This document shows, piece by piece, positions 21,437-32,317 of a stretch of DNA of 64,000 nucleotides. Each line of letters opens with the position of its first letter. Positions within the stretch are counted from its first letter, which is position 1. The translations under genes and the position numbers were made by a program. The notes beneath the pieces were generated by a model. It did not search any database. It saw only the letters and a program-made list of their open reading frames with translations, and was not told the origin of the DNA. Source of the DNA: Dichetophora obliterata. Taxonomy: Eukaryota > Arthropoda > Insecta > Diptera > Sciomyzidae. The stretch covers positions 211,771,500 to 211,835,499 of the forward strand of contig OY986439.1 in the NCBI GenBank assembly GCA_963920525.1. Reading direction: 5' to 3'.

Positions 21437-21923
21437 GTAAAACAACAATGCAAGGTGTTAAAAAAAACCATGAACATTTTCACCTGTTGTGGACATTTTC
21501 ACCTGTAAAAAATGAACGAAGAGCTAAAATTGAAAACGAACTTCAGATTCGTTTTGCTCGTCACCAAATTAGTATAATCCGATTTAAAGCTCAAGTAAAA
21601 AATGGGGCATTAGAGGGTTAAATGTTAATTGAAGAGGCTCCTTGTATAAATTTGCGGGAACCAATTCAGTTTTGTTATGAAACAATATACTAGGTTGTAG
21701 CACTTACTTAAATTCCCGTTTTTGTGTACGAGGCACACACATTTTTCACCCAAAAAAAATACACAAACAGTCTTAAAATTTTTGTGCTGAATGCAGAGCC
21801 TAATAATGAAGCTATTTTCATAAAAAAAAAGCAAATTCGAATTTTTTGAGTTACAAGGTTAAGTCAGAGACCAGTCGATATGTACTTTAGTTTAAAAAAA
21901 ATGGAATAAAAACAGGTAATAAG

Positions 21924-22908
21924 CAGGGCTCGGAATTTGATGACCTAAAAAACTGCAGAAAATTAACTAAAAAGTAACAAAAATGACCTGAAAACTGCAG
22001 AAAATGGCCTTAAAACTGACAAAAATGACCCAAAAAACGCAAACAATTACATAAAAAATAAAGCTTTAAAAAGAAAACATTACTAAATTTAAAATTTATT
22101 GTATAAAATTGTAATACATATCGTTGCAATACATTACAAAGAACATTTTTAAGTTATTAACATTGAAAGAACGTCGATTGTCTGGCAAAATGGTTTTGTA
22201 AACAAAAAAATTTATTTTTACTTCAGCACTGACGCTAGAAAAATATTTAAAAGACGATATGACATCGGATGTAAGCTCCTCTTTTAATTTCATAGTATTA
22301 AAATTTTTACCGCCTAATATTTCAGCAATAGAGCATAAAAAAGAGTTTATTAAAACTAGAATATCCTGAGCTTTTATCTAACACTTGTTTCATCTTTCTA
22401 AATAACCTTTCGTCATTTTCACCATGCGCAGAGTTTTTGTTTTCATCGAGGTCTATAAATAAAGCTACTCCTATTTTGATAGGTAATTTTTTTGAATGAA
22501 ATGTGAATATTAAACATTTAAAGATGAAATATTTGAATGTTAAAGCTACATGTTTAAAAATTAGCATTTTACTAATTTATTTTAATACAAAAAATACGAA
22601 TAAAAAATTCTATTAAAATTACACGAGAATGACCTAAAAATCCGAAAAATGCTCTAAAAATTAAGAAAGGTCCAAAAATGACAGCAAAATAACTCAAAAG
22701 TCGCTAAAAACTACCAAAAAATGCCCTAAATATAGTAAAAATGACCTAATAACTAAAACCGATAAAAATTACGATAAAATGACAATAGAATTACCTAAAA
22801 ACTTTTCATATTTGGAACTAAGCAAAGATAAATGGACGTTCTAGATAACCAGGAAATGTCTTAGAAGCAGCAGAAAAAAGATGACATGTCCTCAAAATCC
22901 TAGCCCTG
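21924..22908. mobile_element. hAT-type element with perfect 8-bp TSD (GTAATAAG)
   Basis: CAGGGCT at the left and AGCCCTG at the right are flanked by GTAATAAG at 21916-21923 and 22909-22916. Both subterminal regions are rich in AAAAATGACCTAAAAACTG-like repeats. Fragmentary minus-strand frames at about 22096-22567 could be a decayed transposase core, but I cannot recognise a motif. The TSD length and CAGGG ends support hAT. It interrupts the second copy of the 200-bp intronic repeat. Confidence 0.75.
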
Positions 22909-22977
22909 GTAATAAGCATACGTTTTTGTAAAAAATTAAAATCAAGACTATCAGAGTTTCGTTGAAGGGTTTTTTGT

Positions 22978-22998
22978 AATGTGCTACAGTAGCACATT
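22978..22998 (+). repeat. ATGTGCT/AGCACATT palindrome, site 3
   Basis: AATGTGCT, spacer ACAGT, AGCACATT: perfect 8-bp arms. The preceding GTTTCGTTGAAGGGTTTTTT matches the context of site 2. Confidence 0.85.
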
Positions 22999-23050
22999 TA
23001 GTTTAAAGCTATTTATTACTTCTTTATTAAGCTAGTGCTTGTTTGAAAAT

Positions 23051-24563
23051 GTGACATTTATAAAGTGCACTAAAATAAAGAAATGCCATAAAGTTCTATC
23101 ACATGTAGCTTAGCTATATTTATGTCCCCAGCCCCAACTGCTAGTGCTTAAGAATTAAGTTTAGATTAAGTTTATAATAAATATTTAATAAAAAAAAAAA
23201 AAAATTATAGTGGAAAAATATCCCGGCATAGAATAATTTTCAAAGTTGTTGCAATAAAAAAAAAAGCTGTGATAATTTTAATTTGTAAATACTTGTTATC
23301 TTTTTAAATTTTAATACTTATGTTTAATTTTAATTATTAAGTTTTTTGTGGTTTTAATTATTTGACCAATTTAAATTTGTTGTGGTTAATTTTATTACTC
23401 TTAGGCTTTTTTGGTCTTTGTTTTTTGTTTTTATCTATTCTAATTTGCGGCATGCCCAAGAAACCTTTTCTCATATGCTAACATACCTGCTCAATAAATA
23501 CAAATATGACTTATGTTATTGCTAAAATTGTAACTGCCTTACAAACATTTCATCTTTCAAAGTGATTTTTTTTTTGTTTTTGTTATTTTACAAAGAACAT
23601 AAAAATATTTTTTTTTATAAAAATTTATAAAAATACACGGCGTGATAGCTTAGACAAAAACTTTGTAAATGTTTTTTCTTGAGAATATTTCATTGTTAAA
23701 AATCAAAGTTTCTAACTTGAGAATATATCATCGTTAAAAATCTAAACTTTAAAACTTCTATTCTTTATTTTTTAGTTTTATATATAAACTGTTGAAAGTT
23801 TTTTAGAAAGTGCTGCATGAAGCACATTTTTTTATTGATTTGTTTGAATGAAAATCACAAAGACCCCAGATAGAAATATTTTTTAAAAATATTATTATTC
23901 TAACGAAAATTAAAAACTGCGGCCTATCGATCAGTAGATAGATATTAAAGCCGCTATGCTACGTAAGCGTGTTATTTAAGGGTGTTGATTCACTGTTAAG
24001 AATTAGTTTGTCTTTCTTTGTTTAACATTTAGCGTTTAACAAAAAAAAAAAATTAACGAATAAGAAACATTTTGCCATAAAAGTCACAGTTTTATTCAAA
24101 ATTTTCTCAAAAAATGTACTTGCTGATCATGAAAATGTGTACTTGTGTAAAATTATTAGATTTCCAAAAAATAAATAACTTAAAAAATAAAGTAAATAAC
24201 TTTGCCCTGGCAGCTCGTGCCTTGTAATTTTTTATGAATTTATAATTTTAATTATAGTTAGTAAAGAAATAATAATAATATTAAAAAAAAAACAAAAAGG
24301 CTTTGTGCAGCACACTTCGTTTTAATTTTTTTGTTTGTAAAAAAATGTTTAACTATTTGCAAAAAAAATGTGAAAAGTTATTAGCTTATATTGCAAAAAT
24401 ATGCCGCAAATTTTTGATCCAAAAAGGTTGATGCATTTTGACAGTAAACTACTTTGCATAAAAAGGCGCTTTTTGAAGCACATTCTTTTCGAAAATAGTT
24501 TTAAAAATTGTTTGTATCCATAATAAAAAAATTATACAAAGAGTTTTACTGTGTATATTTGAA
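23051..24563. other. AT-rich intron DNA
   Basis: Contains palindrome site 4 and weaker AGCACA-containing relatives near 24306 and 24477. There are local duplications such as CTTGAGAATAT-TTCATTGTTAAAAATC near 23682-23740. No gene. Confidence 0.3.
23807..23830 (+). repeat. ATGTGCT/AGCACATTTT palindrome, site 4
   Basis: AAAGTGCT, spacer GCATGA, AGCACATTTT, followed by more T. The upstream TGTTGAAAGTTTTTTAG resembles the context of sites 2 and 3. Confidence 0.75.
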
Positions 24564-25650
24564 ATATATTTGATAAAGTAAAAAATATCTTAAACAAAAC
24601 ATGAGATACAAAACTATGTAGGGTTATAAAATCATATATAACCCATTGTTATAAATACTGGTTATAGTGATTTTGTTGCTTTCAAGTAATATTATAAATT
24701 TAATTTTTTTAAATTTTACAATATTCTAAAAGTGATAAAAATTTTTATTTTTAAAAAAATACTTTTTATATAAATAAATTGTTATATTACACTACTCTAC
24801 AACATGGAAAAAATTTGCTCCAAGCAACTCAATAACTTTTTTCAAAGAACTTTGGCCGGCTGATTCGAAATATGGTAACTATTTTCAAATCGACGAAGCC
24901 GTTTTCGAGTAATCTGTAAATTCAAGGCAGTTTTTTCATAAAGGTGATCTTGCCCTAGCAGCTCTAGCATTTGATACAATGGCCCGATTTTCATGTTTCT
25001 TTTTTCATTGTTTAGAAAAAACTTGTACTTTTTTTTCATTCATACATATGAATTTAATCGGACCGGTACCTTGGGCGTAAAAAGCAAAATTGTACCTTGC
25101 ACACCTGTAATTTTTGCGAAAAATGTTAGATAAATCGTTATTTAACTGTAATTTCCAATATGTTCCAAACTATATTTTAAGTTTTTCCTTTTCTCATTGA
25201 TAGATGTGGTATCTAAGCACAGTTTAAGATAAATAACGTATGAATCCAACAAAAAATTAATTTTTAAGAATTATTTTAGTAAATTTTGTCAATAATAATA
25301 AATTTTGAATTTTTAAACATTTTTGAAAATCGGTTTTGGATTTATTCAATCCCGTCTAGATTACAAAATACAACTTAGAAATTGTTTTTTGCGATACTTT
25401 GAGTTTAGTCGTTATTCCTTGTGACCACAGATATATTTGATAAAGTAAAAAAAAAAAGCTTAAAGCAAACATGAGATAAAAAACTATGTAGGGTTCAATA
25501 ATCGCATATAACCCATTGTTATAAATACTGGTTATGATTTTGTTGTTTTCAAATAATATTAGACATTTAATTTTTTTAAATTTTACAATATTCTAATAGT
25601 GATAAAAAGTTGTATTTTTAAAAAAATTGTTTTTATATAAATGAATTGTT
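24564..25650. repeat. Two direct copies of a 215-bp repeat flanking 650 bp
   Basis: 24564-24780 and 25431-25650 share TATATTTGATAAAGTAAAAA, ACTATGTAGGGTT and AACCCATTGTTATAAATACT in the same order and strand, at roughly 90% similarity. The intervening 650 bp has no gene. A tandem duplication or an LTR-like pair are both possible; the TG...CA ends expected of LTRs are not obvious. Confidence 0.55.
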
Positions 25651-26405
25651 TTATTATTGAATATTTAAGATATCCAAATTAATGATACTGCCTGTTCATT
25701 TGACAGCTACATACATTTATTATAAATCAAATAAGAAAAAAGTGCAAATAAAAGCTGACTAGGATCCTTGACGCAAAGTGGATCTAAAATCCGGACATGC
25801 ATAAAATCGGACATAGATAAATGGAGATCGCAGTTGAACAAGATACGGCAGAATATAAATTTCACGACTATATTAAATTTTTGCCATTGCCAAAACCATT
25901 GCCAAAAACAACAAAAAACAAAGTTTCAACAACATTTATTTAAGAAAACCCGCATACACTTAATTGGAAATTTAAAATACTCTAAGTACTTTTAACAATA
26001 TGCGTTTCTCGACGACCTAGTTCAAAGTGGATAATCAAAAATATGTTAGAAAAACATTAGTTCAAATTACACCAAAAAATTTCAATTGGAATTTTTTGGA
26101 AAACAAATTGCAAAAACAGTTGGATATTTTAACTGTTTTTGCAATATCTAAACTATTAACTGCGTCTTGAAATACTGTTAGAAACCGTCAGTAATGACAG
26201 AGAGCCTGAATATGACAGAAAATATAGATCTGGAGATGTTAAGATGGCGAAGCAAGCTTTTATAATCTAAATGAAAGCAAGCATCTCTTATTGAAAATTG
26301 TTCGAAAGTAATTGTCTGAAAAGTAAAAACTACTGCTGGGCTATGATCTTATAAAAAGTCCCCGATCGAAATGCTTAAAAGAAAATCGAGTCAAAAACTC
26401 TATTA
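25651..26405. other. AT-rich intron DNA, nothing recognised
   Basis: No supported gene. AAAACAGTTGGATATTTTAA followed by CTGTTTTTGC near 26112-26142 forms a small hairpin. Confidence 0.3.
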
Positions 26406-26799
26406 GGGTATTTACAAGGTGTGCTATAATGTCATATTGTCCTAAGATTTGTGTATTTTGTATTTGTATTTATTATGCGAATATGTTAGCATATAAGAAT
26501 AATTTCTTTAGCATGCCACAGTCAATGTTAAAAACATTTAAAGAAAATAACAACAAGCAATTTATAAAATTAATTTCTAAAGATTAACAATTAAGTAATA
26601 AGAAAAACATTTTATACTAGTAAACATTTTATTGTTGCCTTCCATATAAAAAAGTACTAATATATTACAACTCTGAAAGCTATGTTTATTGAAGTGTCAA
26701 AATCAGACAGCTGTTTCTTATTTGCATTTATTTATCTTGTAAATTTTAGCTGTAAAATTTTAGGACAATATGACATGAAAACACACCTTGTGAATACCC
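26406..26799. mobile_element. GGGTATTCAC MITE, copy 2 (inverted, enlarged)
   Basis: The ends are GGGTATTTACAAGGTGTGCT and its mirrored counterpart, with TA on both sides (26404-26405 and 26800-26801). Compared with copies 1 and 3 it lies in the opposite orientation. It carries about 180 extra bp between the left TIR and the conserved CAGAGTTGTAA-type core. Confidence 0.7.
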
Positions 26800-26801
26800 T
26801 A

Positions 26802-28677
26802 TATGTTACATTTTTACGTATGCACTTCATAGCAATATTTGATTTAAAAATCTACACATTTTTTAATTTTTGTTAAGACCTCACAACTTTAAGACTAGCT
26901 GACGGCAAATTTTGGTCAAATCTAAAAAAATTTATTAAAAATTGAGTAAAGCAGAGCGAGCTTCTAAAAAATAGTAAAAGATAGTTATTATTTTTTACTT
27001 CTCGCGTATTTCGTCTAAATTATTTTTATCAAACCTAATCGACTGGTTTTTTTTTCAATAAACAATATCTACAAATGCTATTAATGGCTTTTGAGTGTGT
27101 GCGCAAAATATTGATAAATTAAATTATTAGATAAGTTTTTTTTTTCTCTCTCTTTAGCTGTCGATTCATTCGACTGCCACATAAATTGATTTTAATTTTA
27201 TACCCTACGAGCAGCCAGGGTATGATATCATTTTTCCAATATAAAGAAAAACAATAATACATATATTAATAATTAATCAAAGGCAGAAAATTAACTAATA
27301 CATGTAGTATGTACTTAATTAATTGACGTTTTGACAGCATTCATCATTAAGTTCACTCGCGCGCGTCACTTTTCAGTCAATTGCTTTGCAACAACTTAAT
27401 TTTGAGATTATTTTTGAAGTTTCAAGAAATGTTTGTCTAGACTAAGTTAGGAGCCTAATATATTTTTGCTTTTTCTTGCTCTCGACATAATTTCTTGGAT
27501 TTATGTTTAACCGCAGTCAAATTGGCGATGCTCCAAAAATACATTTCTTTCTATGCTGCTCGATATGGTTCTATTCCAGAAAGAGTTAAATGTCAACATT
27601 GTTTTTGTGTCGGGCGTTGATATTTGTCTGTGTGGGAAGAGCGGAGGAGGTTGTTTACAATGTGAACACTATGGCTGGGGTTTTTAGTGAGTGATTTGTA
27701 AAAAAATATGTCTTACTTTAACACTCTTGACGATTTTAAAGCCCTGCTAGCTTTCTATATTTTTCTGAATCGTCAAATTGCATTGGATTTAATTTTCGAA
27801 AAACTGTCTTTATTTAGTTTCGTAGTTACAAAATACTTAAAAAAACCATTTTTTATCATTTTATACATTTTCAATACAAATGTGCTACTTTAGCACATTT
27901 TCAAACGATTTTCCATTTATAAAAGCTAACTCTGAAAACGTATTTGTACACTGATAAAAAGTGTACAAAAGTGTACTGAAATGTTTTTCAGGAAAAACAT
28001 TTTCCAAGTTTTTTTCACAGTAATAAACTTCAGAAAGAATTAGAGAAATGTTTTCTTCAAAAATTTGCACTCTAAACTCGAAAATATTAACAAAGAATGC
28101 TTTTTGTATTGATAGCATATTTTGAAACTCAGTAAAAAAATCAAGTTTTTATAAAGAAATATTATTTATTTCAATACTTGCTGTTTAAATTATGTTATTT
28201 CCCTCTCTAAATGGTTGTAAAGCTAAGTAGCTTTTTCAGTTTTAAACTTTTTCTTAGCTGGAACCGTATTTATTTTTTACAACTGCCATCAAATCTTAGA
28301 GTTCCTCTCTTTTGAGTTGTACCAATTTTATGCTTAAGGGCGGGTAAGGTTTTAAATGCAAAAAATAGGCATTTGGTTCATTTATTTCATATACACGTTA
28401 TAGTATAACATCTGAAGTATCTTTAGAAAAATTTTCAATTAAAAATATCAATAAGTGACAGCGAATCTCCGGAGGCGCTTCGAAAAAAGTTGTCGTGCAG
28501 TGAACACCAATACTCGTAACCGGATCTTCTGAAACAAAAAAATCGAAATGCGTTTAAGAGGTGATATGTTTCTCTAGCAATTGACGAAAAGTTTTTCTTT
28601 TTCCGATTTTTCTTTTGTTTTTGGCAGCATTTGAAAATTTCGGTGAATTTGTTATTATAAAATGAAAAAAATGGTAA
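26802..28677. other. Intron DNA with a non-repetitive, GC-richer island
   Basis: About 27340-27690 stands out as non-repetitive, GC-richer sequence (CACTCGCGCGCGTCAC, GGGAAGAGCGGAGGAGG). It could be a retained regulatory element of the host gene. The rest is AT-rich with palindrome site 5. No gene is seen. Confidence 0.3.
27878..27902 (+). repeat. ATGTGCT/AGCACATTTT palindrome, site 5
   Basis: AAATGTGCT, spacer ACTTT, AGCACATTTT: perfect 9-bp arms in otherwise unique DNA. Confidence 0.85.
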
Positions 28678-29093
28678 CAAAAAAAAGTATTCGTCACTAC
28701 ATGTTGATTTATGTGAAGGTGGCGGCAGGTCCTTAGACCAGCCCACTTATACCATATTATTGGTCTGTTGTGATACCACAGAATAGAAGAAGGGAGTAAT
28801 CAAGTGAAATTGTTTTGTAGAATGTCCTTCATGCGGCAGAAGCTGTAGAAACATGTGATATTAAATCTGAAGCAAGTGCTATGCCATGACCTCAGTAAAA
28901 TCCAATTACTGAGCGTTCCTCTCCACAAACTTTTCCTACCACCACCAACTACAACTTTTCGTCGTAAATTGATGTGTTTTAAGTTCCTTTGATTAGAAAT
29001 AAGGAAAGAAGTGTTATAGCGTAGGACCATGGCCCAGCCAGGATTCGAACCCTGAGTGATAGTCAAGCGCGCTACCACTAGACTATTGAGGCT
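28678..29093 (-). mobile_element. tRNA-derived SINE
   Basis: Read on the minus strand from 29092, the sequence starts GCCTCAATAGTCTAGTGGTA, an RNA polymerase III A-box-like stretch. GGTTCGAATCC, a perfect B-box, follows at 29051-29041. The head looks like a tRNA through the T arm but cannot form an acceptor stem, so it is not a functional tRNA gene. An unrelated body of about 300 bp follows, ending near an A/T-rich tail around 28680. This structure is that of a tRNA-derived SINE. The family is not identified, and the 3' boundary is approximate. Confidence 0.65.
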
Positions 29094-29417
29094 TCCTGAA
29101 CTTGTTTAGAATTTGGGTTTAAAATTTCAAAAGCATCGGTCAAGTAGATTTTGAGTTATAATGTTCATGAAGGATTTGCGAACAAATCGATTTAAAGTTT
29201 TTATACTCTAATATCCCAGTATGAGAGTCGGTCGCTTGAAACGCTGTATCTTCGTTACTTTTGCTCCGATTTACTTGAAATTTTGGCACAATACTGTGCA
29301 GAATGTACAACATCATTCAAATGAAACAAAAAACCCTGTTAAAACCTTACCCTCCCCCCCTTAATAAAGCTTACAAATTGTTTTTTATATACTATATATT
29401 ATTATTTATTGCATTAA
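29094..29417. other. Repeat-like intron DNA
   Basis: Contains CGCTGTATCTTCGTTACTTT and CCGATTTACTTGAAATTTTGG, phrases typical of insect repetitive DNA, but I cannot define boundaries. Confidence 0.25.
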
Positions 29418-30081
29418 GGGTATTCACTTAGTTATTTTATTTATTTATTTATTTAAAAATAGTAATGTTTACATATAAGACAGAGTCTTTTGAATGCATC
29501 AAGCAGTTTAGAATAACAACTAGATTCGAATAACAACTTGATAAAAAACAGAAAAATAAATATAACTTAAAACTAACTTCAATGCTGAAATTTCCGATAT
29601 GCTGAAATTTACTAAAACTTCAGTGCAATTGTTGTTGTTTTGGATTTCCGAAGTTTGCTTAAATTTAATCACCTATTGAGTTGATGAAAAATTATCGTCG
29701 GAAATTTACGAAAAAAAGATTTAGTCATTAATCATAAGTGAGTATTTTTAATGAGTGTAAGTCATTGTGAATATGACAATTTCGATAATAAGAAGGACAT
29801 TCTGTCAAATCCCGCCTAAAAGCTGATGCAATGTCTGCGAGCAAAAACAAAATTATCACTAATTCTATTGTAGCGGAGTGACAGTCGATGTATATATCTG
29901 CGTTTATATATGTACTTAACAAAATATGAACAAAATTATTTGTTTTCGTAACAAGCGCACTAACAAAATGAGGCAAGTTTGGCAGATGCATGTGAAAAAA
30001 ACGAAATATTGCTAAAGGTCGCTCCCTTCAACTCGTCGGAAATTTCCGATTTCAGAATTTTCAGCATTGAAGTGAATACCC
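29418..30081. mobile_element. GGGTATTCACTT inverted-repeat element
   Basis: GGGTATTCACTT at the left is mirrored by AAGTGAATACCC at the right. After CACTT the left arm is interrupted by about 150 bp (29430-29578) and then resumes with CAATGCTGAAATTTCCGA, which matches the right arm. ACTT is present on both sides of the interruption, consistent with an insertion with a 4-bp duplication. No coding capacity. Confidence 0.55.
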
Positions 30082-30936
30082 CTATTGTTCTTTTACAAGT
30101 CAAGACAGCAAAAGTAGTTAGCTTAGATTTTATTAACAAACACTAATTTAAAATTGATCATTTATTAGCTGCTTTTCCGCTATTTCAATTGCAATTATGC
30201 ACAAGTATTTCTACAAATTTAAGCAATTCAACAAAAGCATACAGCTTTTTTACACAGCTTTTTAATTCTTTTTACTGTTTTGTGTTTTTTTTTTTCTTTT
30301 CTTTTTTGTTCGCTTCTTAAACCTGGCAAACTTCTTAGCTTGTTCATTCAATTCGATCATGCCATTAATAAATAATCAAATACTCGTTAAGCTTCAAGAT
30401 TTTATTAGTGATCGCATATTTCTCTACCGCTTCAAAAATATATTTCTACGAACTAGCTTTGCGTTTTTATCGTTGTGAAGATTTAGCATTTCCTTGGAAT
30501 CGAAGCTGAGTTTTTATTATTGATAGCTGTCTATACGATATTTTTGAAAGATCTTTCAGTTTCGCCAATTAATATCTGTACATATTTTTAGTGCCCACTT
30601 GCAATGATCTGATTTCGTTTGAATGTAGTATTTGTTTATATTGAATTTCATGCAAAATTTGGAACGCGGAACAAAACATGTCATTTTGCCGTCGGCAAAA
30701 AAATGTATTCCTGGAAGCGTGTTTTTATGCAACAGCAAATGCTTTGTAAACAAGTTGAATGATTTGTTGTAAATTCATGTAGCTTATTTTGCAAAGCAAA
30801 GATGCGCGCATGTACAGTGATTTTTTGCAGATGAAATGCTGCAAATTTGCTAAGTGCAGCACATTTTGCAGTAGTTTTTCCGGTTTAAGTTTTTGTAGTT
30901 CAAATTGGATTTTTAAAACTTGTTATATGTCTATTA
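30082..30936. other. AT-rich intron DNA
   Basis: No gene. An imperfect AGCACATTTT half-site lies at 30858-30867, in the same orientation as the palindromes. Confidence 0.3.
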
Positions 30937-31968
30937 GGGCGGGTCAAATTGTTCGGATGAGAAAAACCGAAGAATGCGTGTAGCAGAAACGTAATCTATG
31001 ATGGATTCTGAGAAAATTTCCCAAAGAAACCATAGATCTAAAATCAATCCCAATATCGTGCATAGCGAGGTCAAAATTTGTATGTGGATTAAAAAAAAAC
31101 AATAGTTTATATAAAAATATTGTGAAATAGTCAAAAACGTATATTCGATTTTGGGCTTGTTGAAAAGGAATTTAGGCCAGGTCTCGAATCTGATTCAATT
31201 TTAAAGATGTTTTCGTTTTTAAACAAATTTTGCCTACCTGATATTTAAAAATTTGCCAAAAAATCAGCGTAAAAGTGATTTGATAATTTTTAATTCTACA
31301 TTTGAACTTTTCATTATTGCTATTTTACTACATTTTTACTATACTACATATATATATATAATATACTACATATTTTAAAATTAAGCAAAGTTTGAAGTTG
31401 AAACCACCGTATTGCAAAACTGACCTCATTTCTGCAATGTCCATTGATTCTTCTGTTTCGGAAATGGACGATTCATTTCAAGTGTTCGCGTAATTGAAAA
31501 AAATCGAAAGGATGTTATGGCAGTATCTACAAAAAGTCTACCTAAAATACCCCGCATTGCGAGCAAACAAGACTTAAAAGTCTGAAATTGTACTTATTAC
31601 ACTGATTGAGTAAAAGATATTTTTTGTAAACTTAAATTGTTTTATTTTTGAAAATATTTATATATCAGGTTGGCAAAATTTGGTTTAAAAGCCAAAATCT
31701 TTTTAAAATTAAATCAGAATCGGAGAGCTGGCCAAAATTCCTTTTCAACAAATGAAAATCAATGATATACTCTGCCATTTTTGGACTATTCAATAGTATT
31801 TTTATATATACCTATAGTTTTTTTAAAATTCATATACAAATTTTGACCTCGCAATGCGCGATATTGTGATTGATTTTAGACCTATGGTTTCTTGGGGAAA
31901 TTTTCTCAGAATTCAGCATAGGTTACGTTTCTGCTGTATGCTTGGTTGATAAAAAATTTGACGCTCCC
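30937..31968. mobile_element. Long-armed inverted-repeat element, TA flanks
   Basis: Left end GGGCGGGTCAAATTGTTCGG, right end reading outward GGGAGCGTCAAATTTTTTAT. Both are flanked by TA (30935-30936, 31969-31970). The arms share AGCAGAAACGTAA, CTGAGAAAATTT and AGACC/GATCTAAAATCAAT blocks over about 250 bp. The middle includes another inverted pair (GGAATTTAGGCC near 31168 versus GGCCAAAATTCC near 31729). No transposase. The terminal sequence recalls the element at 5775-6330. Confidence 0.65.
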
Positions 31969-31984
31969 TAATGTATACAGATTA

Positions 31985-32216
31985 ACAGCCTTATTTTGGC
32001 AACTTGACAATAGTCAACGAGTCTTTTTAATATCTCTATGTGTTTGTTGTAATTTTTTTATTTCAAAACAATATTTGAAGCTCAAAAATAATAAAATTTG
32101 AAAAAATTGTCAACTGCTTTTCAGGTAGGGCTTTTTGAAATAAAAAAATTACAACTAACACATAGAAATATTAAACATACTGGTTGACTATTGTCACGTT
32201 GCCAGAATAGGGCTGT
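31985..32216. mobile_element. ACAGCCCTATTCTGGCAAC hairpin MITE, copy A
   Basis: 232 bp with arms of about 90 bp. The ends, read outward-in, are ACAGCCTTATTTTGGCAACT and ACAGCCCTATTCTGGCAACG, with TA on both sides (31983-31984, 32217-32218). AATATTTGAAGCTCAAAAAT lies near the centre. Same family as 33959-34227. Confidence 0.75.
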
Positions 32217-32317
32217 TAGTTTAAATTAGTAAATACAGTGTTCATAATATAATTTTTGGAAAAGGAAATAGTTAAGAGCTGGCAAAAACTATGCAGAGCT
32301 GGGTTGTAATGATTCCT

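Larger units (their letters stand above)
20404..21617. mobile_element. TTAA-flanked element (piggyBac-type), carrying a nested insertion
   Basis: TTAA (20400-20403) then CCCTCTAATGCCC at the left; GGGGCATTAGAGGG then TTAA (21618-21621) at the right. TIRs are 12-13 bp. Removing the nested element at 20756-21436 and its duplication leaves about 520 bp with no transposase, so it is non-autonomous. The target and CCC/GGG ends are as in piggyBac elements. Confidence 0.7.

Noticed and set aside
29041..29092. tRNA gene on the minus strand
   Set aside because: Good A- and B-box similarity, but no matching 3' acceptor strand; the sequence runs into a SINE body.
32118..32130. Recursive splice site (TTTTCAGGTAGG)
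   Set aside because: Short pyrimidine stretch, not GTAAGT, and it lies inside a MITE arm.
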